Origin: an uncultured Christensenella sp.
Lineage (GTDB): Bacteria > Bacillota > Clostridia > Christensenellales > Borkfalkiaceae
Direction of reading: 5' to 3'
DNA length: 62,772 nucleotides
Assembly (NCBI GenBank): GCA_910586035.1
Contig: CAJUHT010000006.1
Location: 1 to 62,772 of the forward strand
A program made the translations under genes and the position numbers. The notes under the pieces are model-generated. The model worked only from the letters and a program-made list of their open reading frames with translations, searched no databases and was not told the origin of the DNA. This document shows, one piece after another, positions 24,618 to 31,547 of the stretch (position 1 is the stretch's first letter; each line of letters opens with the position of its first letter).

Positions 24618-25526
24618 ATGCCTATCGTAATAGACAAGGACATACCCGCCTATAAAATTTTGACGGGGGAAAAAATCTTTATTATGGACAAGGGAAGAGC
24701 GGACGTGCAGGATATCCGCCCCATCGAAATAGCCATATTAAACCTTATGCCCACCAAGGAAACGACGGAAACGCAGTTTATGCGCCTGCTTTCCAACTCC
24801 CCCCTGCAAGTAAACATAACGCTTGTGCGCACGCAGACGTACAACCCCACGCACGTGGAAGCCGAGTACCTTTCGCGCTTTTATAAAAACTTTGAGGAAA
24901 TTAAGGGCAGAAAGTTCGACGGTATGATAATAACGGGCGCGCCCGTGGAGAATTTGGAATTCGAGGACGTTGCATATTGGAAGGAGCTGGAAGAAATTTT
25001 AGACTGGACCAAGACGAACGTAACTTCCACCCTGTTTATCTGCTGGGGAGCGCAGGCGGCGTTGCACTACTTTTACGGCATTAAAAAGCACCCGTTAAAG
25101 GAAAAATGCTTTGGAATATTTGCGCACAAACGCGTGCAGGACGGCGAGGTGGAACCGCTTATGCGCGGCATTTCCGACGAGTTTCATATGCCCCACTCCC
25201 GCCACACCATAATTTACGCAAGCGACATAAAAAACCAAAGTCGGCTTAAAATTTTGGCATATTCCAAAAAGGCGGGCGCAAGCATTATAAAGAGCCTGGA
25301 TAACCGTCAGGTGTTTGTAACCGGTCATATGGAGTACGACCGCGAAACGCTTAAACGCGAGTACGAGCGCGACAAGGCGAAGGGGCTGGATATAAAGCCG
25401 CCCGAAAACTATTTTGCCGACAAAGAGATGCAACAGGTTAAAATGAATTGGTCGTCCACTTCTAACCTGTTTTATATAAATTGGCTAAACTATTACGTAT
25501 ATCAGGTAACGCCTTACAAATGGTAA
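24618..25526 (+). CDS. metA: Homoserine O-acyltransferase, probably O-acetyltransferase
   Basis: 302 residues, MetA family. Catalytic Cys142 (LFICWGAQAAL), with His237 and Glu239 in VTGHMEYD. Position 111 is Glu (TGAPVEN), the residue reported to select acetyl-CoA, where succinyl-CoA enzymes have Gly. This fits a pathway homoserine to O-acetylhomoserine to homocysteine with the adjacent metY. The start ATG has a GAGG ribosome site upstream (AATGAGGAAAACAT). A strong terminator follows. Confidence 0.92.
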   Translation: MPIVIDKDIPAYKILTGEKIFIMDKGRADVQDIRPIEIAILNLMPTKETTETQFMRLLSNSPLQVNITLVRTQTYNPTHVEAEYLSRFYKNFEEIKGRKFDGMIITGAPVENLEFEDVAYWKELEEILDWTKTNVTSTLFICWGAQAALHYFYGIKKHPLKEKCFGIFAHKRVQDGEVEPLMRGISDEFHMPHSRHTIIYASDIKNQSRLKILAYSKKAGASIIKSLDNRQVFVTGHMEYDRETLKREYERDKAKGLDIKPPENYFADKEMQQVKMNWSSTSNLFYINWLNYYVYQVTPYKW

Positions 25527-25535
25527 ACACAATAC

Positions 25536-25570
25536 GCCGCCCGCGCAACAATTTGCGCGGGCGGCTGTTT
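25536..25570. terminator. Terminator inside direct repeat, left copy
   Basis: GCCGCCCGCGCAA / TTGCGCGGGCGGC, 13-bp stem, loop CAAT, then TGTTTTT. It is part of a roughly 65-base segment (25525-25590) that recurs at 26180-26246. Confidence 0.85.
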
Positions 25571-25855
25571 TTAACCGTAAATAATCAAACTTTCTATTCT
25601 TTGTAAAAGCTCTTCAACGTGGAGCAGCATATCCGTTATTTTTCTCTGCTTCTCTTCCTCTCCCGCGCGCTCCTCCCAATATTTGCAACTTTCCTTTAAC
25701 GGAAACGCGCAATTGCGGGTTTTAAACGGCATCGAGGGACATACGCAGTGATGACAGTTTACGGCTAAAAATTTATCTTGCGCAAAAATGTAGTGTTGCC
25801 CGAAATATTTGCAAGTATTACAGCAGTAAGTTACAGCTTCCGTTTTCTTATCCAT
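25571..25855 (-). CDS. Small cysteine-rich, probably zinc-binding protein
   Basis: 94 residues with eight Cys (positions 11, 12, 15, 34, 37, 39, 49, 57) and a His pair at 35-36, arranged as CCxxC, CHHCVC and single Cys, followed by a charged helical tail with no Cys. This pattern suggests one or two structural zinc sites. No family recognised. It is divergent from an XRE regulator across two palindromes, and its last codons lie inside a direct repeat that also occurs beyond the regulator. Probably regulated by that XRE protein. Confidence 0.65.
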   Translation of the reverse strand: MDKKTEAVTYCCNTCKYFGQHYIFAQDKFLAVNCHHCVCPSMPFKTRNCAFPLKESCKYWEERAGEEEKQRKITDMLLHVEELLQRIESLIIYG

Positions 25856-25908
25856 ATTATTTTTCCTAATTATAAATTTGTTTCAATAATTCTTTATAAT
25901 AATTATAT

Positions 25909-25953
25909 ATCAAGAATTCTTGATTGTAAAGATATTTATCAAGTTTTCTTGTA
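25909..25953. promoter_or_regulatory. Two palindromic operators between divergent genes
   Basis: Perfect palindrome ATCAAGAATTCTTGAT (25909-25924) and a related site TATCAAGTTTTCTTGTA (25937-25953), centres 29 bases apart. The second directly abuts TAGAAT (25952-25957), a -10 box ending seven bases before the XRE ATG. Confidence 0.75.
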
Positions 25954-25963
25954 GAATATAAGT

Positions 25964-26170
25964 ATGAATTTTTCAAACAGGTTAAAAGAATTGAGATTGG
26001 CAAGCGGGTTAAGCCAAAAAGAGCTTGGCAATTTAATAGGTTCGACGTATTCTGCAATATGTTATTGGGAAAACGGTATAAACGAGCCGAAGATAAGCTA
26101 TCTTATTGCTCTTTGCAAAGTTTTTAATGTTTCTGCCGATTATCTTTTAGGTTTATCGGACGTTATATAA
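25964..26170 (+). CDS. Small XRE-family regulator
   Basis: 68 residues, single helix-turn-helix (RLKELRLASGLSQKELGNLI through YSAICYWENG) plus the conserved tail FNVSADYLLGLSD. Very similar in layout to the regulator at 41497. No Shine-Dalgarno sequence; the predicted transcription start from TAGAAT falls on the A of ATG, so the mRNA is likely leaderless. The -35 box is unclear (TTGTAA at 21 bases). Palindromes in the divergent promoter suggest autorepression and control of the Cys-rich gene. Confidence 0.88.
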   Translation: MNFSNRLKELRLASGLSQKELGNLIGSTYSAICYWENGINEPKISYLIALCKVFNVSADYLLGLSDVI

Positions 26171-26191
26171 TTTTTAAGCAAAAACACAATA

Positions 26192-26226
26192 CGCCGCCCG
26201 CGCGAACATCGCGCGGGCGGCGTTTT
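26192..26226. terminator. Terminator inside direct repeat, right copy
   Basis: CGCCGCCCGCGCGA / TCGCGCGGGCGGCG, 14-bp stem, then TTTTAAC. It shares the flank AAACACAATACGCCGCCCGC with the terminator after metA and the following GTAAATAAT. Confidence 0.85.
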
Positions 26227-26258
26227 AACTGTAAATAATAAAGTTATAAAACAAATTT

Positions 26259-26314
26259 CTTGGCTTCCCCCTGCGTTCAAGGGGGAAGCTCCGCGTAGCG
26301 GTGATGAGGGTTCG
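26259..26314. repeat. Dispersed palindromic repeat element
   Basis: Two hairpins in tandem: GCTTCCCCCT / AGGGGGAAGC and CCGC-GTA-GCGG, ending GTGATGAGGG. This composition (TTCCCCC...GGGGGAA, then ...GATGAGGG) resembles a REP-like element that I recall from many gut Clostridia genomes. Only one copy is in the window. Confidence 0.55.
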
Positions 26315-26336
26315 GCAATTTACTCCTAATAAAAAA

Positions 26337-27533
26337 TTACGTTCTGCTTTTGTACAGCTTTGCCAAGCCGCCCTCGCTTGTTTCGCGGTAGCGCCCCGAC
26401 AAATCGCGCCCCGTTTCGTACATTGTTTTTATAATCGTATCAAGCGATACCTTGCGCGTATAGGTCAAAAAGTTTGCTATGTTTACGGCGTTTATGGCGC
26501 GCATTGCCGCAACGGCGTTGCGCTCTATGCAAGGTATTTGCACAAGCCCGTTTACGGGGTCGCAGGTAAGCCCCAAATGGTGCTCCATTGCAACCTCCGC
26601 GGCGTACTCCGCCTGCTCTATATCCATATCGAAAAGCTCGGCAAGCCCCGCCGCCGCCATAGAACAAGCCGAACCTATTTCCGCCTGACAGCCGCACTCC
26701 GCGCCGCTTATCGAAGCGTTTGTTTTAATTAAATTGCCTATAAGCCCCGCCGCCGCAAGCGCGCGGACAATCTTTTCGTCGGAGTACTTGCGCTGTTTTT
26801 TCATATAGTACATTACTGCGGGAATAACGCCGCAACTGCCGCAGGTGGGCGCGGTTACCACCCTGCCGCCCGCCGCGTTCTGCTCTGCAACGGCAAAGGC
26901 GTAGGCGCAAATAATTCTGTTTTCGGCGATTTCTTCCGTTTCGCCTATGTGCTTGCTCTGCCAAAGATAGCGCGCCTTGCGCATAACTTTAAGCCCGCCG
27001 GGAAGCTCGCCCTCGGCGTTAAGCCCCTCTTTCAAAGTAACCTTCATCTGCTCCCAAACGGTAGTAAGATATTCCTGAGCGTCGGGCTCAACCGAAAAAA
27101 CGTAGTCGGACAGACTTATTTCCCGCTCTTTAAGCTCCGCCTTAATTTCCTCGAACGTGTTCAAAGGATAGATTTCGGGCGTTTCGGCTATATTTTCCCC
27201 TTCAAAAACAATTCTGCCGCCGCCAACCGAAAGTACGGAGTGCTCGGCAACTACTTTCCCGCCGCGAATTACGGTTACAAGCATTGTGTTGGGGTGCTTT
27301 AACTGTTCGCGCCCGCTTCCGAAAACTATTTCCGCGCTGTCGCCCAGCACGTTTTTTACCGCGCAGTCCGTTCCGTGCCCCTTGCCCGTAAGCGCAAGCG
27401 AACCGCAGAGCGTAATTTTAAAGGTAGCCTGCGGGTACATTTCCTTTAATTTTTGCGCCGCCGCTTCCGGACCCATACTGTGCGAACTCGAAGGTCCTAC
27501 CCCTATGCGGTACAATTCCTTTAACGATTTCAT
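26337..27533 (-). CDS. sdaA: L-serine dehydratase, iron-sulfur dependent, single chain
   Basis: 398 residues with the beta and alpha parts fused in one chain. Converts L-serine to pyruvate and ammonia using a 4Fe-4S cluster. N-terminal signature VGPSSSHSMGP (12-22), typical of the beta domain; C-terminal alpha domain carries TAPTCGSCGVIPAV, NASISGAECGCQAEIG and SACSMAAAGLAE, which supply the cluster Cys residues, and LGLTCDPVNGLVQIPCIERNA. Ribosome site GAGGTG. The next minus-strand gene upstream is htrA-like, 47 bases away. Confidence 0.95.
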   Translation of the reverse strand: MKSLKELYRIGVGPSSSHSMGPEAAAQKLKEMYPQATFKITLCGSLALTGKGHGTDCAVKNVLGDSAEIVFGSGREQLKHPNTMLVTVIRGGKVVAEHSVLSVGGGRIVFEGENIAETPEIYPLNTFEEIKAELKEREISLSDYVFSVEPDAQEYLTTVWEQMKVTLKEGLNAEGELPGGLKVMRKARYLWQSKHIGETEEIAENRIICAYAFAVAEQNAAGGRVVTAPTCGSCGVIPAVMYYMKKQRKYSDEKIVRALAAAGLIGNLIKTNASISGAECGCQAEIGSACSMAAAGLAELFDMDIEQAEYAAEVAMEHHLGLTCDPVNGLVQIPCIERNAVAAMRAINAVNIANFLTYTRKVSLDTIIKTMYETGRDLSGRYRETSEGGLAKLYKSRT

Positions 27534-27580
27534 ATTTCTCTTAACACCTCTCGGCGCACGCCGAAAAATTTATAGTAAAA

Positions 27581-28909
27581 CTAAATAAGTTGGAAGTCGT
27601 CTTCCAAATAAGTTACCTTGCGCACAATTTCCTTGCCGTCGCGCAACAGCGTATACTCCACGGTGTCGCCCGCCCTCACGGCAAGCATAACGTCCTTAAA
27701 ATTGTGTTCGCGCTTAACGGGCATATCTTCAACCGCGCGCTCCCCGCCGCCGTCGTTGCGCAAAATTCTTATGCGCTTTATTATATCGCCGCGCTCCACC
27801 GTGCCCAGCGTTTTGCCGAACGCCACGCTCTTTACCGTTACTTCCTCTACTATTTCGGCAAAGCCCTTGTCGTTAAGACCCGTGGAATAGCTGTCGGTTA
27901 TTTCCGTTTCAACGCCGTGCTTAACCACGTTTACGCCGTGCGCCTCTTCGCCCGTCTGCGCGTACCTTTCTATCATACTCGCCGCCACGCGCTTTATTGC
28001 CGAAGCGGGCAACGCGTAGCCTACGCCTACCGACTCCGCCCTGCCCTTGGCGTTTACCAGACCCACGACCTCGCCGCCGATATTGTAAAGTCCGCCGCCA
28101 GAGTTGCCCGAATTGATTGTTGCCGAAGTGCGCAAAACGTTGTAGTAATACTGCTCGGGGACGGAATCCGTACCGAGATTTACGTAGACCAAATCCAAAT
28201 CCTTGGAAATATATCCAAGGTTGGCGCTGAGCTTTTCGCCGTTGGCGTTGCCTATTGCGTACACTGTTTCGCCCAGATACGTTTCCTCGTCCGAGCGCCA
28301 TTTTGCCGCTTCGCCGAACTTGGAACGTTTAACCTGTTCGCTCCCCTCAATCTTCAATATAGCCGTGTCGTAAGTCTTGCTTGCCGCGACTACCTTTGCC
28401 GATATTGCCGTGGTATCCAAAAATTCCGAGCCGTATAACCATACTGAAACGTCGTCGCAATAGCCGTCCTGCTCGCCGAAATTAGCCTTGGCGGAATAGA
28501 CTACGTGGCAGTTGGTAACAACCGTCATATCGCCCTTTTGCCTGTCTATATCGAGAATAATGCCCGAGCCGCTGTACGTGTTTCTTACTGTTACGCCCGA
28601 AACCCGCTCTATAAACGACGAGCGCACCGCAACGCCCGACAACAGCGATTTGTTTACCGATTTCTGTATGGAAACGGCTTCCTCTATGTCCGACGGAGTA
28701 TAGGAAAGGTACTCCCTCAAAAACTCGTCGAAAGTTAAGTCGTCGTTGGCTGTTTCCGCCTTGACTGCGGCGTAAATGTCGTATATGTTTAAATCTTTGC
28801 CGTCTACGCCGTCCCGCCCGTTGGTGGTTACGCACCCCGCCGCGGCAAAGCACAGCGCAAACGACAGCGCGCCGCACGCCAATAATCTTTTAATGCTCTT
28901 ACTTCTCAT
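27581..28909 (-). CDS. HtrA-like serine protease, lipoprotein form
   Basis: 442 residues. Signal peptide with lipobox AAGC (Cys26), then a short collagen-like GRDGVDGKD, helical segment (40-90), trypsin-like domain with the catalytic triad His135 (TNCHVVY), Asp181 (YDTAILKI) and Ser270 (NSGNSGGGLYN), and a C-terminal PDZ-like domain (about 340-440). Family members degrade or refold misfolded envelope proteins. In Bacillota HtrA is usually anchored by an N-terminal helix; lipid anchoring is unusual. The UDP-sugar pyrophosphorylase gene lies 21 bases upstream on the same strand. Confidence 0.9.
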   Translation of the reverse strand: MRSKSIKRLLACGALSFALCFAAAGCVTTNGRDGVDGKDLNIYDIYAAVKAETANDDLTFDEFLREYLSYTPSDIEEAVSIQKSVNKSLLSGVAVRSSFIERVSGVTVRNTYSGSGIILDIDRQKGDMTVVTNCHVVYSAKANFGEQDGYCDDVSVWLYGSEFLDTTAISAKVVAASKTYDTAILKIEGSEQVKRSKFGEAAKWRSDEETYLGETVYAIGNANGEKLSANLGYISKDLDLVYVNLGTDSVPEQYYYNVLRTSATINSGNSGGGLYNIGGEVVGLVNAKGRAESVGVGYALPASAIKRVAASMIERYAQTGEEAHGVNVVKHGVETEITDSYSTGLNDKGFAEIVEEVTVKSVAFGKTLGTVERGDIIKRIRILRNDGGGERAVEDMPVKREHNFKDVMLAVRAGDTVEYTLLRDGKEIVRKVTYLEDDFQLI

Positions 28910-28930
28910 ATTATCACCATTGTGCGCGCC

Positions 28931-30151
28931 TTACAGCTTTACGCCGTTTTCTATAAGCAGGGCGCGCGCCGTATCCACGCTGTCCGTGCCCGTCATATTC
29001 TTTACGGGCGCAAATTCCTTTCTCCTTTCCACTTCGAAGCCGAGGCATCCGCCCATAAGCTTTATAAGGTCTACCGTAAGCGTTTCGAGCTTGTACGCGT
29101 TGGGGCTTTCGGGCGTTACCTTTACCCCGTCCTCTATATAACTTACCTTCTTTTCGGCAAAGTGATAGGGCAAAGGCTTTTGCGAAATTTTGTCCAACTG
29201 CGCCACGTTGAAGAGGTAGTTTAAAATTACGCCGTAGCAGTAAACCAGACCGCCGCTATTATCCCTCAACGACTTATACTCTTCGCCCAGCTCGTAATAC
29301 TCCACAATGGCGGGTAAACCGTTCTCCTTGCAGAGCACGCCCACGCGCTCCTCGGGCGAAACCTTTTTTACCACTTTGCCCGAACAGGGCAAGCCGCTTA
29401 ATAAGGTTGCGCCTATAAATACGGGGTCGCAAATTTTTTGCAAAACGTTGTCCACTCCGTACACGTTCAGCCACTCTATGCCCGCCCGTTCCAAAATTTT
29501 TCCGCAGGGCGAGTTTTTCAGCGACGTATACCAACCGCCGTTGCCGTTGGGCGTAAGTACGGGCTTGTACTTTTCTTCCAATAAAATTTTACCCTCGCGG
29601 GAAACTGCGGGAGCCGTCCTCTGAACGTAGAAATGTATCCTGTCGCTTCTGTATCCGAAATAGCCGTGTTGCTTAAAAAATTCCCGCGTGCGCCCGTCGT
29701 TCACCGTGCTTGTCATTACAAACAGGTACGGATACTCCCCCGCGCTTTCGGCTACCGGCAACAGGTTTGCCATCTGGCAGGCGAAAATGGAAAGCTCGCG
29801 CTCTATCCCGATATTAAACGTGCCCTTGGGCGCGTCTATCCCGAGGCGCGTTCCCTGACCTCCCGCAAGCAACACCGCGGCAACCTTGCCCCGCTTAATC
29901 GCGTTTATGCCCGCGTCGTAAAACTCTTTAAATCTTTCAGCCGTTTCTTCGAGCGGCATAGCGTCGGCGGGCGAAAGCTTGCCCACGCCCTTTTTACCGT
30001 CCGCCGCGGCACAGCTTAAAATAGAAAAATCTATTTCGGATATTGCCGAAAGCAACTCCGCCCTCTCGCCGTCGCTTAGCTCGCCGTAGTACCGTAAAAG
30101 ATGTTGCTGCCCGTATTTTTCCAAAAGCTTTTTGGCTTTGATGTAATCCAT
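28931..30151 (-). CDS. UDPGP-family UDP-sugar pyrophosphorylase (UAP1-like)
   Basis: 406 residues. Nucleotide-binding motif LLAGGQGTRLGIDAPKG (about 92-108) identifies the eukaryote-type UDPGP/UAP family rather than GalU/GlmU. Further conserved stretches: MTSTVNDGRTREFFKQHGYF, VLTPNGNGGWYTSL, WLNVYGVDNVLQKICDPVFIG, and VVKKVSPEERVGVL. It likely makes UDP-GlcNAc or a related UDP-hexose from UTP and sugar-1-phosphate for cell-wall or glycan synthesis. The exact sugar cannot be read. Ribosome site GGGGAAATG. Confidence 0.88.
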   Translation of the reverse strand: MDYIKAKKLLEKYGQQHLLRYYGELSDGERAELLSAISEIDFSILSCAAADGKKGVGKLSPADAMPLEETAERFKEFYDAGINAIKRGKVAAVLLAGGQGTRLGIDAPKGTFNIGIERELSIFACQMANLLPVAESAGEYPYLFVMTSTVNDGRTREFFKQHGYFGYRSDRIHFYVQRTAPAVSREGKILLEEKYKPVLTPNGNGGWYTSLKNSPCGKILERAGIEWLNVYGVDNVLQKICDPVFIGATLLSGLPCSGKVVKKVSPEERVGVLCKENGLPAIVEYYELGEEYKSLRDNSGGLVYCYGVILNYLFNVAQLDKISQKPLPYHFAEKKVSYIEDGVKVTPESPNAYKLETLTVDLIKLMGGCLGFEVERRKEFAPVKNMTGTDSVDTARALLIENGVKL

Positions 30152-30302
30152 AACATTTCCCCTGCGAATTAGCGGCGCAATTTAGTAATGCTATCGCGTT
30201 TATCATTATATATTATAAGTGCAATTATGTCAATCGCCGCGGGCAATATGTTAAAACGGCGTGAAATAATGCCGCGGTAAAGCGATTTTTTATACAAGAA
30301 TA

Positions 30303-30331
30303 TTGACATTTAACCGCGTTGGCGGTATACT
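30303..30331 (+). promoter_or_regulatory. Promoter of the NUDIX-lemA-DUF2207 cluster
   Basis: TTGACA (30303-30308), 17 bases, TATACT (30326-30331), about 55 bases before the NUDIX start. Confidence 0.75.
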
Positions 30332-30390
30332 TAAAAAAACGAAATCAAGCGTCCGCTACGGCTGTTGCCGCGGACGAAAGGGGGGAAAAT

Positions 30391-30882
30391 ATGCACTGTC
30401 CCGTATGCGGGGAAAAACTTGCCCTCTTTCTGCACAATCAGGAAGGGCTGGTACCTTTTTGCAAACACTGCGAAGAGTTCCGCTTTCCGCAGTTTGCAAC
30501 GGCTGTATCTATGGTTGTGGTGAACAGAGCGCACGATAAAATTCTGCTTGCAAGACACAAGGGTCAGCAGGACTATATACTCTTTGCAGGCTACGTTAAA
30601 AAGGGCGAAACCGCCGAAAAGACGGTTACGCGCGAATTCCGCGAAGAAACCAAGCTGAACGTTGTAAAATACAAATATATGTCCAGCCGCTATCACGAGC
30701 CGCACAACGTTTTAATGCTCAACTTTTTGGTAGTTGCCGAAAACGGCGAGCTTTCGCTCGATTTAAGCGAGCTTGACGACGCCGTATGGTTTGACTTCGA
30801 CGGCGCGTTGCAGGCGATAAGAAAGGGTTCCGACGCGGAAGCTTTTTTAAAGAACGCTATAACCGAATTGAAAAAACAATAA
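30391..30882 (+). CDS. Zinc-ribbon NUDIX hydrolase
   Basis: 163 residues from ATG 30391 (AAGGGGGG ribosome site and downstream of the promoter). N-terminal zinc ribbon CPVCG (3-7) and CKHCEEF, then a NUDIX fold. NUDIX box: GYVKKGETAEKTVTREFREETKL (about 71-93), with the REFREE catalytic glutamates. The layout recalls NudC-type NADH pyrophosphatases, although it lacks the longer N-terminal domain. The nucleotide substrate is unknown. lemA starts 21 bases later, suggesting one transcript. Confidence 0.88.
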   Translation: MHCPVCGEKLALFLHNQEGLVPFCKHCEEFRFPQFATAVSMVVVNRAHDKILLARHKGQQDYILFAGYVKKGETAEKTVTREFREETKLNVVKYKYMSSRYHEPHNVLMLNFLVVAENGELSLDLSELDDAVWFDFDGALQAIRKGSDAEAFLKNAITELKKQ

Positions 30883-30903
30883 AACATATTTAAGGAGAAC
30901 GTT

Positions 30904-31494
30904 ATGAATTTACTTATGAGCGTAGGCTCGATTGTCGCAATAGTTATAGTTGCGGTAATTGCGCTTTTAATCATAATACTGCTCTGCTGGGGCGTTGGCG
31001 CAAGAAACAACTTCGTAAGACTGAGAAGCAATTGCGAAGAAGCTTTTTCGGGCATAGACATTTATCTCAAAAAGAGGTACGACCTTATACCCAACCTTGT
31101 GGAAACGGTTAAGGGCTATGCCAAGCACGAGAGCCAAACGCTTGAAAATATTATAAAGGCGAGAAACCACGCCGTTTCCGCCAATACCAACGCCGAGAAA
31201 ATAGAAGCCGACGCCGAAGTATCCACCGCCATCAAGAGCATAAATATGGTTGCCGAAAGATACCCCGATTTAAAGGCGAACGCAAATTTCTTAGACCTTT
31301 CAAATCAGCTTAAACAGATTGAAACGCAACTTTCGGAACAGAGAAGATATTACAACGCCGTTATTAAGAAGTTTAATACCGAAAGGGAACTCTTCCCCAA
31401 GAGTATAATTGCGGGAATGATGCACCTTGAAAAAGCGCCCTACTTCGAGCTTGACAGCGACGAAGAAAGGAAAAACGTACAGGTTAAGTTTTAA
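30904..31494 (+). CDS. lemA: LemA family protein
   Basis: 196 residues. One N-terminal membrane helix (about 10-32), then the LemA antiparallel helical bundle: NNFVRLRSNCEEAFSGIDIYLKKRYDLIPNLVETVKGYAKHESQTLENI and LSEQRRYYNAVIKKFNTERELFPKSIIAG are the two diagnostic segments. The molecular role of LemA is unsettled. Typical partner of DUF2207 or TPM-domain proteins, and indeed a DUF2207 gene follows. Ribosome site AAGGAG. Confidence 0.93.
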   Translation: MNLLMSVGSIVAIVIVAVIALLIIILLCWGVGARNNFVRLRSNCEEAFSGIDIYLKKRYDLIPNLVETVKGYAKHESQTLENIIKARNHAVSANTNAEKIEADAEVSTAIKSINMVAERYPDLKANANFLDLSNQLKQIETQLSEQRRYYNAVIKKFNTERELFPKSIIAGMMHLEKAPYFELDSDEERKNVQVKF

Positions 31495-31505
31495 TTCCAA
31501 AATTT

Positions 31506-31530
31506 AAGGGCGGCTTTTTTTGCCGCCCTT
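31506..31530 (+). terminator. Hairpin between lemA and DUF2207
   Basis: AAGGGCGGC-T7-GCCGCCCTT, 9-bp stem. The T-run is in the loop rather than after the stem, so it may be a processing or attenuation hairpin instead of a strong terminator. Confidence 0.5.
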
Positions 31531-31547
31531 TATTGCGAGAGAAATAT

